Positions 25,311-33,706 of a DNA stretch of 48,138 nt are shown in pieces. Origin of the DNA: Gammaproteobacteria bacterium. Lineage in GTDB: Bacteria > Pseudomonadota > Gammaproteobacteria > Pseudomonadales > Azotimanducaceae. Within the stretch, counting starts at the first letter, position 1, and each line of letters opens with the position of its first letter. The stretch covers positions 1-48,138 of the forward strand of contig JAUIED010000016.1 of assembly GCA_030428905.1 (NCBI GenBank), given 5' to 3'. The notes under the pieces are model-generated. The model worked only from the letters and a program-made list of their open reading frames with translations. It was not told where the DNA came from and ran no database searches. Both the position numbers and the translations under genes were made by a program.

Positions 25311-25727
25311 TCAGTCCTCCACCACGCGCCAGTACGGAATGAACGTATCGTCGTTGGCCTGCTCGAACTCCACACGTACTCGTGCGCCGATACGGATTTC
25401 TTCAGGCTTGTTCGGGTCTACACCGCGCAGCACGGTGAGCATGCGATCGCCTTCGTTCAGGTCGATGTAGGCGGTGACGAACGGCGCCTGCTCCTTCCAC
25501 GGGCCGAACACAAGGTGCTGCACGGCGTAGGTGTGCACCCGGCCCTCACCGCTGCCTTCGATCCACTCCAGGTTGGTGGAGTGACAGTTGGGACAGATGT
25601 GCCGCGGGTACCAGTGTACGCGGTTGCAATCCTGACAGCGCGGCAGCATCAGCTTGCCTTCGCGGGTGCCGTCCCAGAAAGGTTTGGTGTGCGTTCCCTG
25701 GCGGGGAATGGGCAGGTCGTAACTCAT
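25311..25727 (-). CDS. DUF35-type OB-fold protein with rubredoxin-like zinc ribbon
   Basis: The 138-residue protein has an N-terminal four-cysteine zinc ribbon (LPRCQDCNRVHWYPRHICPNC) and an OB-fold (GRVHTYAVQHLVF ... FVTAYIDLNEGDRMLTVLRG ... IRIGARVRVEFEQ). This is the standard DUF35 (OB_aCoA_assoc) layout; such proteins bind acyl-CoA and work as partners of thiolase-like or hydratase subunits. The ATG at 25727 (MSYDLPIPRQGTHTKPFWDG) is the natural family start; upstream frame has no homology. It lies between the CMD-like gene and the thiolase gene, separated by 25 bp and 1 bp. Confidence 0.9.
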   Translation of the reverse strand: MSYDLPIPRQGTHTKPFWDGTREGKLMLPRCQDCNRVHWYPRHICPNCHSTNLEWIEGSGEGRVHTYAVQHLVFGPWKEQAPFVTAYIDLNEGDRMLTVLRGVDPNKPEEIRIGARVRVEFEQANDDTFIPYWRVVED

Positions 25728-25752
25728 GATGGTTCCTGGTGGTCCTAGATGG

Positions 25753-26382
25753 TCAGCGATCCACGGCGCCGAGGATGTCACCGGCGTCGTCGGGTGCCGG
25801 CACCTCGACCACCCGCTCGTCCACGTCGTCGTACTCCAGACGCAACGCGCGGCTCATGGTGGCGTGCATTTCGTAAAGACAGGTGATGTAGGTGAACTCG
25901 AGAATCTCCTCGTGGGTGAGATGCTCCTTGAGCTCATCGAACAGTGCCTCCGGCACCCGGCCGCCATCGAGCACCAGCGCATCGGTATAGGCGAGCACCA
26001 GGCGTTCGAGGTCGGAGAAGCAGTCGGCAGTGGACCAGACTGGCACTGCCTCAATCTGCTCCTCAGAGAAGCCGAGGTCGCGCATGGTCTTGCAGTGCTG
26101 GCTGAATACGAACTGGCTGCCGCGGGCGTATCCAGCACGGGTCTGGCCGAGCTCGCGCAGCATCGGGTCGAGCAGCCGCTTGGGTGAGCGGTAGAAGCGA
26201 AAGCCTTCTACGGCGTGGCGGAAGCAGTCCGGCACCAGCGCAAACACCGTCCACCAGTTGCCGGGCGTGCCGGTTGCCGTGCCAGGCTCCACTACTGGAT
26301 CACGATCGCCGAACAGGAAACCGTACATTTTCTGAATATCGTCCGCGGCGTCTTCCCGCGAGACTTCGCGCAGTCTCGGCAT
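25753..26382 (-). CDS. carboxymuconolactone decarboxylase (AhpD-like) family protein
   Basis: The 209-residue product has the all-helical CMD fold: MLRELGQTRAGYARGSQFVFSQHCKTMRDLGFSEEQIEAV, a segment usual for CMD proteins, with DLERLVLAYTDALVLDGGRVPEALFDELKEHLTHEEILEFTYITCLYEMHATMSRAL after it. The AhpD-type CxxC is not present; instead a QHCKT sequence is found. Members of this branch occur in aromatic and steroid catabolism. It is first in a three-gene run with DUF35 and thiolase, separated from the next gene by 25 bp. Confidence 0.85.
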   Translation of the reverse strand: MPRLREVSREDAADDIQKMYGFLFGDRDPVVEPGTATGTPGNWWTVFALVPDCFRHAVEGFRFYRSPKRLLDPMLRELGQTRAGYARGSQFVFSQHCKTMRDLGFSEEQIEAVPVWSTADCFSDLERLVLAYTDALVLDGGRVPEALFDELKEHLTHEEILEFTYITCLYEMHATMSRALRLEYDDVDERVVEVPAPDDAGDILGAVDR

Positions 26383-26453
26383 CGAGGCTCCCCAAGCGTG
26401 TCCTGCGGCCGATTATGCGAGCCGGCCGCCGGATTTGCCATGCGGGATTGTCC

Positions 26454-26723
26454 TCAGGCGGTCTGGCGCGGCGCTCCGGAGCTCAGGCTGCGGCCGAACA
26501 CCTCACCTTCACGCACGAAGCGCTGCACGGTGCACCCGGGGTCTTCGCCAGATTGCCCCATGAGGAGCTCTCGAAGGAAGCCGGCTTCGATCTGCGCCTC
26601 GTTGCGTGTGTCGTAGGGGCCGAGATCCACACCTTCGCGCGTAGCGAAGTACCAGAAGCCATCGACTGCGAACAGGCGCTCGGAGCGAAACCAGTGCTTG
26701 TTCTGTTCGTTTTTTCTTGTCAC
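26454..26723 (-). CDS. DUF6316-like small protein
   Basis: The core (RSERLFAVDGFWYFATREGVDLGPYDTRNEAQIEAGFLREL) matches the short DUF6316-type pattern, a strand-turn-strand around W-Y-F-x-T-R-E-G followed by GP-x-x-T/S-x-x-EA. No function is known. The GTG at 26723 (VTRKNEQNKHWFRSERL, 89 residues) is preferred; a GTG at 26765 is in frame but lies within the inverted-repeat region. It ends 71 bp after the CMD start on the same strand, so the two genes could share a message. Confidence 0.65.
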   Translation of the reverse strand: MTRKNEQNKHWFRSERLFAVDGFWYFATREGVDLGPYDTRNEAQIEAGFLRELLMGQSGEDPGCTVQRFVREGEVFGRSLSSGAPRQTA

Positions 26724-26726
26724 CGG

Positions 26727-26810
26727 CTTACAACCATGCGCAAACGTGAGAAACGTAAGTCTCACCCTGCATGAATGTAGCGTCTGTAACCCGGATGTAA
26801 GAGTTGTAAG
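26727..26810. promoter_or_regulatory. nested inverted repeats between two minus-strand genes
   Basis: Outer arms CTTACAAC (26727-26734) and GTTGTAAG (26803-26810) enclose inner arms GTGAGA (26746-26751) and TCTCAC (26760-26765). The right outer arm abuts the stop codon of the luciferase-like gene and the left one lies just before the DUF6316-like start. They may form an RNA hairpin or operator between the genes. Confidence 0.4.
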
Positions 26811-27665
26811 TCAGCCCACGACGCTCAGGACACGCTCCATCCGCGCCTTCAGCTTGTCGGCATTGCTGGCCGCCATCGGTACCACAAGCTGCTCCACGCC
26901 GAGATCGCGGTACTGTGCCACCGTGTCCGGTGTCACCGGATGCGAGTTGGGGCCCACATACACAGTGATGTCGTCCCGCGAACGCCCTGCTTCGGCCAGG
27001 AGCCCATCGAGCTCGGCGAGCCTTTGCGCCACTCCCGCCGGATCCAGATCGTAGCCGTACCAGCCATCGCCGAGCTGCGCAACGCGACGCAGCGCCGCCC
27101 GGCTCTCGCCGCCGAAGAAGATCGGCGGATGCGGTGTTTGCACCGGTTTGGGATTGAAGTGACAGGCTTCGAAGCCATAGAACTCACCGGCATAGGTGGC
27201 TTCGCCCGGCGCCCACAACGCCTTCATGGCGCGAATCGCATCGGCCGTGCGCGCGCCGCGGCGTTCGAAAGGCACGCCGAGCGCGCGAAACTCCTCCTCC
27301 AGCCAACCGGCGCCCACGCCAAAATCTACCCGGCCGCCGGACAGGTAATCGAGATCGGCTACCATCTTCGCCGTGTAGATCGGTTGCCGCTGCGGCACCA
27401 GGCACACGCCAGTTCCGAGACGCAGCGTTTTCGTGTGCGCCGCAACGTAGGTGAGCGCAGTGAACGGGTCGAGCAGGCCCTCGGGCTCACCGGGAATGCG
27501 TCCGTTGGCCGAGTAGGGGTAGGCGGACTCGTAGGCGCTGAAAAACACCACATGCTCCGGTGCCCAGATGGAATGAAAGCCCGCCGCTTCCACCGCCTGA
27601 GACGCCTCGATGATGCGCTCTGGCCTGGTGTAGTGGTTGAAAGCCATCGCTACGCCGATCTTCAT
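26811..27665 (-). CDS. luciferase-like (LLM) F420-dependent oxidoreductase family protein
   Basis: The 284-residue protein is a TIM-barrel LLM-family oxidoreductase of the F420/flavin group. Family marks include MKIGVAMAFNHYTRPERIIEASQAVEAAGFHSIWAPEHV, LDPFTALTYVAAHTKTLRLGTGVCLVPQRQP, the conserved GRVDFGVGAGWLEEEFRALG, and PHPPIFFGGESRAALRRVAQLGDGW. Cofactor (FMN or F420) cannot be told from this sequence, and no F420 biosynthesis gene is in the window. The ATG at 27665 is the natural family start. It diverges from the MFS gene. Confidence 0.9.
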   Translation of the reverse strand: MKIGVAMAFNHYTRPERIIEASQAVEAAGFHSIWAPEHVVFFSAYESAYPYSANGRIPGEPEGLLDPFTALTYVAAHTKTLRLGTGVCLVPQRQPIYTAKMVADLDYLSGGRVDFGVGAGWLEEEFRALGVPFERRGARTADAIRAMKALWAPGEATYAGEFYGFEACHFNPKPVQTPHPPIFFGGESRAALRRVAQLGDGWYGYDLDPAGVAQRLAELDGLLAEAGRSRDDITVYVGPNSHPVTPDTVAQYRDLGVEQLVVPMAASNADKLKARMERVLSVVG

Positions 27666-27729
27666 AGGTTCACCCCCGCATTCCGTGAGCCGCTATCATA
27701 GCCCGTTCGCAGCCTTAGCCGTCGCCGTT

Positions 27730-28938
27730 TTGCCCAGCCACGATCACCGTCCGTTTGCGTACTACCTCAGCGGCTCAAGCCTGTGGATGGCAGGGATGAG
27801 CCTCTATGGCTTTCTGTTCACCTGGCTGCTTGTGGGTATTCTCGATCAGCCCGCTGACAAAGCGGGAGCGGCGCGCTCCATCGCCGAGCTGCCACCGCTG
27901 GCGCTGCTGCTGATCGGCGGGCTCATGGGCGACCGGCTCAACGGCCGCACCTACCTCCTGCTCATGCATATACTCATGGCATTGCCGCCGCTGCTCATCG
28001 CCTTCGTGTACGAGCAGGGTCGTCTCGGCTACTGGTGGGTGGTGGCTTACGGCGTGGGTATGGCTGGGGTGCAGGCGCTGTCGGACCCGTCCCGCCAGGC
28101 TACCCTGTCGCGGGTGGCGCACTTCGATGTGCAACGGGCGGTGGTGCTGATGACCATTGCCACCACCGGTGTCGGCATGCTGGGCTTCTACCTCGGCGGC
28201 CAGCTGGAGACCCTCGGGCTGGTGGAGGTGCTCATCATCCAGTCGGCCCTGTTCCTGCTCGGCGGGCTGGCAACGCGCATGCTGCCGGATCTGCCGAGCA
28301 GTTCCCTGCAGCGCCCACGGCTGACGGATGCATTGCGCGCTACATGGCGCACCGTGCTGGCGCGCAACGTCATCGGGCTGAATTTTCTTTCGAGCCTGTT
28401 CAACGCCGGCGCCTACATCATCGCCATGCCGTACATCGTCAAAGAGGTCTATGGCGGCGACGCGGCATTTCTCGCCCAGGTGATGATCGTCTTCACCATC
28501 GGCAGCATCGGCTCCAACGTGCTGCTGTACTTCGTCATGCCGCTGTTGCACCCCGGGCGGCTGTTTCTATTCATGCAGCTCACCCGCATGGTGGTGCTGG
28601 GCCTGCTGATCATGGAGCCGCCGCTGTGGTTGTTCTACGTGGCACTGGTGGCCTGGGGCCTGAACATGGGCATCACCACGACGATCGCCCGCACCACCGT
28701 TCAGGAGCTGGCGCCGGCAGAACATCGGGCGCAGGTGCTCAGCGTGCTGATCCTCAGCTTCATGGTGGCCTCGCCTGTGAGCGCTTACGTGCTCGGCCTT
28801 GTCATCGAGGGATTCTCGCCGCTGAGGGCGCTAGTACCTGGCGTCGTCATGTCAGCGGTGATCTTTATCATCGGCCTGTTCTGGAGCGGCCTGTGGCAGT
28901 ACCGGTCCGGCGCTGCGGAAGGATCAGCTACCACATGA
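27730..28938 (+). CDS. MFS transporter
   Basis: The ~400-residue product is an inner-membrane major facilitator protein with about 12 hydrophobic helices (for example GMSLYGFLFTWLLVGIL, LALLLIGGLMGDRLNGRTYL, ALFLLGGLATRML, FVMPLLHPGRLFLFMQLTRM, VLSVLILSFMVASPVSAYVLGL). The GGLMGDRLNGR loop after the second helix matches the MFS loop 2-3 motif. Substrate is unknown. The start is uncertain: TTG 27730 (LPSHDHRPFAYYLSGSS) is preferred on family-like length, GTG 27685 is the alternative, and neither has a clear ribosome-binding site. The stop overlaps the start of the HEXXH gene as ATGA, so the two are probably translated together. Confidence 0.82.
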   Translation: MPSHDHRPFAYYLSGSSLWMAGMSLYGFLFTWLLVGILDQPADKAGAARSIAELPPLALLLIGGLMGDRLNGRTYLLLMHILMALPPLLIAFVYEQGRLGYWWVVAYGVGMAGVQALSDPSRQATLSRVAHFDVQRAVVLMTIATTGVGMLGFYLGGQLETLGLVEVLIIQSALFLLGGLATRMLPDLPSSSLQRPRLTDALRATWRTVLARNVIGLNFLSSLFNAGAYIIAMPYIVKEVYGGDAAFLAQVMIVFTIGSIGSNVLLYFVMPLLHPGRLFLFMQLTRMVVLGLLIMEPPLWLFYVALVAWGLNMGITTTIARTTVQELAPAEHRAQVLSVLILSFMVASPVSAYVLGLVIEGFSPLRALVPGVVMSAVIFIIGLFWSGLWQYRSGAAEGSATT

Positions 28939-29921
28939 TCAGGCAGGCGTTGCTGGGTACCGCCATGTTGCTGGCCGCCGCCATTTCGACTGCGGCGCCC
29001 GTTGCCAGCCCCCAACGGCACTTTGCGTTTTACATCGACCCGTGGTTGGCGCTGAATCACCTGGCGTATCACTATGCGCGTGAGCAGGCCTCGACGCTGA
29101 AGCTGCGCGGCCGCGTGCGCCTGGCAGAGACGGATCGCGCAGCGCTGGGCGGTGCAATGCAGCCTGCCTGCAATGGGTTGAGTCGTGCCTACGCGCCACA
29201 CCTCGACCAGTCCCTGCTGCACGATGCAGCCACGCGCGGGCTCGCCGAAGCGCTTACCCAGGGGCCCGACCAATTGACCGATGTATCCGTACGCACCGCC
29301 CTGCAGCAATGCATGCCAGCGTATCTTGAACACCTGTGGCCAGCCCACAAGGCTGCAAGCGAGCGCCTGCGCGATGATCTGCTGACCCAACTGGCACGCC
29401 ACGAAACGGAGATGGCCACGAGCCTGGCCCGCACCTTCGGCAGTAGTTGGCCCGGAACGCCGATCCGGGTGGACATCGTGCCCTATGCAAACTGGGCGGG
29501 CGCCTACACGTTTGACCCGCCGCCGCGCATTACGCTGGCCAACAACAACGCCGACGTCACGGGCAACCAGGCGTTCGAGCTGCTGTTTCACGAAGCGGCG
29601 CACACCGCAACGTTCGGCCGGCCCATCGTCGAGGCGACCCATGCAGCACTCATTGCCCACGGCATCCGTCACGAAGGGGCCTGGCACGCCGTGCTCTTCC
29701 ACGCAGTGGGCGCCATAACGTCCAACGTCCTGGGAGAGGCGAACCACACGCCTTACGCCAGAGCCCTGGGGCTGACGCAGCAGACCGGCAACCGCGACGT
29801 GTACGCCGCGCTGGAGTCCACCTGGCACCACGGCGGTAGCCTGCAGGAACGCACGCAACGAATGGCGACCGCGCTGGCTGAGAAACAGCGAGCTACCGCA
29901 GGGGAGAATCAGCCCTTCTGA
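28935..29921 (+). CDS. secreted protein with HEXXH zinc-metallopeptidase motif
   Basis: I do not recognise the family. The 328-residue product starts with a signal peptide (MIRQALLGTAMLLAAAISTAAP, likely cleaved near residue 20), so it is exported. A short zinc-protease-type motif, HEAAH (residues 219-223), lies in the sequence NQAFELLFHEAAHTATFGRP. Further histidines follow (about residues 233-255), one of which could complete the zinc site. The rest is predicted mostly helical. The ATG overlaps the MFS stop by 4 bp, suggesting coupled expression and a shared role. The 3' end overlaps the convergent crotonase gene by 13 bp. Confidence 0.75.
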   Translation: MIRQALLGTAMLLAAAISTAAPVASPQRHFAFYIDPWLALNHLAYHYAREQASTLKLRGRVRLAETDRAALGGAMQPACNGLSRAYAPHLDQSLLHDAATRGLAEALTQGPDQLTDVSVRTALQQCMPAYLEHLWPAHKAASERLRDDLLTQLARHETEMATSLARTFGSSWPGTPIRVDIVPYANWAGAYTFDPPPRITLANNNADVTGNQAFELLFHEAAHTATFGRPIVEATHAALIAHGIRHEGAWHAVLFHAVGAITSNVLGEANHTPYARALGLTQQTGNRDVYAALESTWHHGGSLQERTQRMATALAEKQRATAGENQPF

Positions 29922-30640
29922 TGCTGCGGTGCCAAGCGCTGCTGCAGCGGATCGGCAGACACCGCTGCATCGAACCAGGCATCGGCAGACACGCTCACAT
30001 GTGCCCGCAACCCAGCTTTGATGCGCCTGGAGGCGCCCTCGGGATACTCCGCAATCTTTCGGCACAGCGCGGTGGCCTGCTCAAGTACCTCCGAATCCGG
30101 GGCACACAAATAGGCGAGCCCGAGCTGCGACAGTTCAATACCGCTGAAGCGTCGGCCGGTGAACGCAAGCTGCGCCCGCACATACTCGGGCGCGCGCAGA
30201 TTCAACCAGGCGACGTTGTAGGGCGCGGCCATGCCCTGCTGGATCTCGCCAACCTGGAGGAAGGCTTCTTCTCCCGCCACCAGCAGGTCTGCCGCCAGTG
30301 CAAGCGCTGCGCCGCCGTTGATGGCAAAGCGCTCCAGCGCGCAGACAATGGGCACAGGGCAGTCGAACAGTGCCCGGTGCGCACCGCGCCAGATCGCCTG
30401 AAATTCACTGATCCAGGACGGCTGCGGCTCGGCGTTGAAGGCCTTCAGATCGAGGCCGGAGCAGAAGGCGCCGCCCGCGCCGCGGAAAAGTACCGCGCCG
30501 ACCGTCGGATCGGCGGCCACTTCCGCAAACGCGCCCGCCAACGCAACGCCAAGTGGCCCGTCGATGGCGTTGCGCCGCTCCGGCCGGTTGAGCACCACCT
30601 CCGCCCAGCCGGCATGGCGCGTGAGCGCAACTTCGGACAT
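29909..30640 (-). CDS. enoyl-CoA hydratase/isomerase family protein
   Basis: The 243-residue crotonase-fold protein shows the usual N-terminal VVLNRPERRNAIDGPLGVAL, the oxyanion-hole region GAFCSGLDLKAF, and CALERFAINGGAALALAADLLVA. The second catalytic-glutamate region (LQVGEIQQGMAAPYNVAWL) is not typical of strict hydratases, so an isomerase or other crotonase reaction is possible. It is last in the seven-gene operon (TGATG overlap with the upstream crotonase). The 3' end overlaps the HEXXH gene on the other strand by 13 bp. Confidence 0.85.
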   Translation of the reverse strand: MSEVALTRHAGWAEVVLNRPERRNAIDGPLGVALAGAFAEVAADPTVGAVLFRGAGGAFCSGLDLKAFNAEPQPSWISEFQAIWRGAHRALFDCPVPIVCALERFAINGGAALALAADLLVAGEEAFLQVGEIQQGMAAPYNVAWLNLRAPEYVRAQLAFTGRRFSGIELSQLGLAYLCAPDSEVLEQATALCRKIAEYPEGASRRIKAGLRAHVSVSADAWFDAAVSADPLQQRLAPQHQKG

Positions 30641-31434
30641 CAGCCACGTTCCCGCGCTGCTTTGAAATCCGGCGTGCGCTTTTCCAGAAAGGCAGCGATG
30701 GCTTCTTTGTGCTCCGCCGATTCGTAGGCACGCCGCAGCGCTTCCCCTTCACGCTTCTGCACGGTACGCAGATCGGTTTCCGCAGCGTTGAGGGTAATGA
30801 GCTCCTTGATCATACGAACGCCGTCACGCGGGTTTTCCCCCATCGAACGGGCCACCGCCACCGCATCATCCAGCAGGCTGTCGGCGGCAACTACCGCGTC
30901 CACAAGCCCAAGAGATAGTGCTTCGGAGGCATCCACCGTTCGGCCGGTGAGCATCAGCTCGCTCGCCTGGCCGAAGCCGAGCCGCGCGAACAGAAAGCGG
31001 GAGCTGGCAAGTTCCGGTACCACACCCATCTTCACGAAGCGCAACGAAAGCTTGGCGCTCTCCGCGGCAACGATGTAGTCCAACGGCAGGATCTTGGTGA
31101 GGCCGAGGCCGATGGCGGCACCGTTCACGGCGGCAACGATGGGCTTGGATCTGCGCACCAGCCCCACCCAGTCCTGCGCGTCTTCAGAACGCGCCAGCGT
31201 CTCGCCTTCGGCCTGCGCCTTGAACACCGCCTCCACGTCCGCACCGGCGCAGAAACCGCGCCCGGCACCGGTGAGTACGATGGCGCCGATGTCGTCGTCA
31301 TCGTTTGCGGCGTTGATGGCGCGGGCCAGCTCTTCGGCCATCTCATAGGTCCAGGCGTTCATGCGGTCGGGCCGGTTCAAGGTGATGACCTGCACGTCGC
31401 CGAGCGATTCGCTGAGAATGGTGTTGTAAGACAC
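30640..31434 (-). CDS. enoyl-CoA hydratase/isomerase family protein
   Basis: The 264-residue product has the crotonase signature: QVITLNRPDRMNAWTYEM, GAGRGFCAGADVEAVF, and KPIVAAVNGAAIGLGLTKILPLDYIVAAESAKLSLRFVKMGVVPELASSRFLFARLG. The GVVPELASS pattern and the single retained acidic residue in FGQASELMLTG recall isomerase-type enzymes such as PaaG. The start is GTG 31434, preceded by GGAGGGGAG. The stop overlaps the next crotonase start as TGATG. Within the seven-gene operon it follows the DMT transporter by 25 bp. Confidence 0.87.
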   Translation of the reverse strand: MSYNTILSESLGDVQVITLNRPDRMNAWTYEMAEELARAINAANDDDDIGAIVLTGAGRGFCAGADVEAVFKAQAEGETLARSEDAQDWVGLVRRSKPIVAAVNGAAIGLGLTKILPLDYIVAAESAKLSLRFVKMGVVPELASSRFLFARLGFGQASELMLTGRTVDASEALSLGLVDAVVAADSLLDDAVAVARSMGENPRDGVRMIKELITLNAAETDLRTVQKREGEALRRAYESAEHKEAIAAFLEKRTPDFKAARERG

Positions 31435-31459
31435 GGCTCCCCTCCCGAGTGGTTCAGTT

Positions 31460-32320
31460 TCAGACGAGCAACAGAATACCCGCTACGATCAGAAGCGCAC
31501 CCACAATTTCCCGAGACCGAACACGCTCGCCGAACAGCCACACGCTGGTCGCGAAGGCAAAGACGAGCTCCACCTGACCAACCACCCGCACAAGCGCAGC
31601 ACTCACCAGCGTCATCGCGGTAAACCAGCCGATGGACGCCAGCGCACCGCTGAGCCCTACCCAAACCGCAGCAACCCGACTGTCCCACAAGCGGGCAAAC
31701 ACCTGCCGCTCGCGCGCTGCGAGATAGGCGCCCATGAGTAGCGTCTGTAGCAACAGGTTCACCGACAGCGTCACCGCGGCGCGCACCACGTAGTCGCCGC
31801 CATCCAACGCCAGCGCCGCACCGCGGTAGGCCACCGTTGCCACCGCAAGCGCAGCACCGGCGAGCAGACCGAGCCAGGCGCTGCGATCCAGGCGCAGCCC
31901 TCCGAGCAGAAATACACCGGCAAGGCTGAGGGGCAGAGCAAGCAACAGCGGCCCGGTCACCGCATCGCCGAGCAGCACAAACCCATACAGCGCCGCTTGC
32001 AGTGTTTCGGTTTTTGACAGCGCCGTGGCACCGCCGAAGTTGCGGTTGCGGAACGCCGCCAGCAGAAAAAACGTGGCGCTGATCTGTGCCACGGCACCGG
32101 TTGCGCAGTACACGAAGAAGGTGCGATTCAGCCCAGGCAAGGGTCCGTCGTGCCAGAACAGCATCACTCCGGCCAGGTAGAGCAGCGCAAAGGGCAGCGC
32201 GCCGATGAAGCGCACGTAGGTTGCGCCGAGCACCGACAGCGTACCCGTGAGACGTTTCTGCAGGAGGGATCGCAGGTTCTGAAAGAACGCCGCAGCTATG
32301 GTGAAAGCGACCCACGCCAT
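31460..32320 (-). CDS. EamA/DMT-superfamily transporter
   Basis: The 286-residue inner-membrane protein has about ten hydrophobic helices in two similar halves, the EamA layout of drug/metabolite transporters (MAWVAFTIAAAFFQNLRSLLQKRL, YVRFIGALPFALLYLAGVMLF, TGPLLLALPLSLAGVFLL, LVSAALVRVVGQVELVFAFATSVWLFGERVRSREIVGALLIVAGILLLV). The E-R-V-R-S-R-E-I-V-G turn near the C-terminus is typical of the family. Substrate is unknown. The ATG at 32320 overlaps the stop of the MATE gene as TGATG. Confidence 0.88.
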   Translation of the reverse strand: MAWVAFTIAAAFFQNLRSLLQKRLTGTLSVLGATYVRFIGALPFALLYLAGVMLFWHDGPLPGLNRTFFVYCATGAVAQISATFFLLAAFRNRNFGGATALSKTETLQAALYGFVLLGDAVTGPLLLALPLSLAGVFLLGGLRLDRSAWLGLLAGAALAVATVAYRGAALALDGGDYVVRAAVTLSVNLLLQTLLMGAYLAARERQVFARLWDSRVAAVWVGLSGALASIGWFTAMTLVSAALVRVVGQVELVFAFATSVWLFGERVRSREIVGALLIVAGILLLV

Positions 32321-33702
32321 CAGCGGTCGGCGAACTCACGCACCCGTTGAACATGTCCGGCGAGCCAACGCAAGCGCAACAGAAGCGCACACGCGGCGAC
32401 AGCCAGACCCAGCGTCAGCCCCGACCAGAAACCATCCAGGCCGTACGACGGTACGCCGAGCAGGCCAAAGCCGAGCACCGCCGCCACTGGGAAACCGATG
32501 AGCCAGTAGGCACCCACCGCCACGAGCGCCGGTGCGCGCGTGTCCTTGAAGCCCCGCAGCGCGCCGATGGCCGCAGTCTGTGTGGCATCGAAGAGCTGAA
32601 AGAACGCCACAAACAGCATCAGGCCGGCGCTGAGCGTCAGCACTTCGAGCTCCCGCGTGTACAACCCGGCAATGTGTTCACGGCCGAAAAAGACCGCGGC
32701 TGCGGCGAAGGTGGAGAACAGCGCCGCGGCTACCACCGCTACCCAGGCACTAAGCCGGGCACCGTCCAGATCGTCTGCCCCGACGTTATAGCCGACGCGA
32801 ATCGCCGCCCCCATGCCCAACGCCAGCGGCACCATGAACGCAAGGCCTCCCACGTTCATGGCGATCTGATGGGCAGCCACCGCTTCGACGCTGATGGTGC
32901 CGATCATGATGGTTACCACCGAGAACAGCGACATCTCGAGCGACGTGGTGACGCCAATGGGAAAACCCAGACGCACCAGACGGCCAATCCGCTGCCAGTC
33001 CGGCAGGCTGAAGCGCGCGTAGAGCCCTGCGGGGCGGATACGCGGTGCAGCCACCACCGCCGCCATGGCCAGAAGCTGCAGGTTGATCACCACAGCACTA
33101 GCCCAGCCGCAGCCGACACCGCCCATGGCCGGCACCGTGAACGGCCCCAGCGCACCGCCGTAGATGAACAGATTGTTGAGGAAGATCTTCGCGACGAGCG
33201 CCGACATGGCGATGACCATCGCCGGCTTGGTCCAGGACATGCCTTCGCACAGGTAGCGCAAGGCGAAGAACATCATGAGCTGCACCACGCTGAACGACAG
33301 TGCATGCAGATAATCCACGGCAATGGGTATGGCGCGCACGTCGACACCCGCCCAGTAATAGAACGGCTCGAGGTTGTTCATCAGCAGCGCCAGCAGCAAG
33401 CCACCGCTCACAGCGATCCACAGCGCCTGCCGCACGGCCTCACCAGCCTCCGCTTGCCGGCCGGCGCCATGCATCTGCGATACCGTGGGGGTCACCGCCA
33501 TGATCATGCCGGAGATGAGCATCATGGCCGGCCAGTAGACATTGCCGCCGAGGGTGACGCCGGCGAGATCGGCAGCGCTCACCCGCCCCGCCATCACAGC
33601 GTCTGCCACGCCCTGGCCCATCTGTGACAACTGCGCCAGGATGATCGGCGCGGCAAGGCGCACCAGCCGGCCGAACTCGGCGCGTGCGTGCTCGAAAGCC
33701 AC
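32320..33702 (-). CDS. MATE-family efflux transporter
   Basis: The 460-residue product has the two MatE halves, 12 helices in total. The first half starts APIILAQLSQMGQGVADAVMAGRVSAADLAGVTLGGNVYWPAMMLISG, and the second has GFPIGVTTSLEMSLFSVVTIMIGTISVEAVAAHQIAMN. The QMGQGVADAVMAG segment resembles the NorM helix-2 signature. Multidrug or metabolite efflux using an ion gradient is the family role. The start is GTG 33702 (VAFEHARAEFGRLVRL), 4 bp after the lipoprotein stop; the open frame further upstream overlaps that gene. Placement in the seven-gene operon suggests it exports an operon product or intermediate. Confidence 0.88.
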   Translation of the reverse strand: MAFEHARAEFGRLVRLAAPIILAQLSQMGQGVADAVMAGRVSAADLAGVTLGGNVYWPAMMLISGMIMAVTPTVSQMHGAGRQAEAGEAVRQALWIAVSGGLLLALLMNNLEPFYYWAGVDVRAIPIAVDYLHALSFSVVQLMMFFALRYLCEGMSWTKPAMVIAMSALVAKIFLNNLFIYGGALGPFTVPAMGGVGCGWASAVVINLQLLAMAAVVAAPRIRPAGLYARFSLPDWQRIGRLVRLGFPIGVTTSLEMSLFSVVTIMIGTISVEAVAAHQIAMNVGGLAFMVPLALGMGAAIRVGYNVGADDLDGARLSAWVAVVAAALFSTFAAAAVFFGREHIAGLYTRELEVLTLSAGLMLFVAFFQLFDATQTAAIGALRGFKDTRAPALVAVGAYWLIGFPVAAVLGFGLLGVPSYGLDGFWSGLTLGLAVAACALLLRLRWLAGHVQRVREFADR

Positions 33703-33706
33703 GTGC

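Noticed and set aside
28785-30065. Long minus-strand open frame opposite the HEXXH gene
   Set aside because: Antisense to a signal-peptide protein and to the MFS and crotonase ends; composition typical of shadows.
32347-33627. Long plus-strand open frame opposite the MATE gene
   Set aside because: Antisense to a membrane transporter, His/Gln/Arg-rich with no helix pattern of its own.
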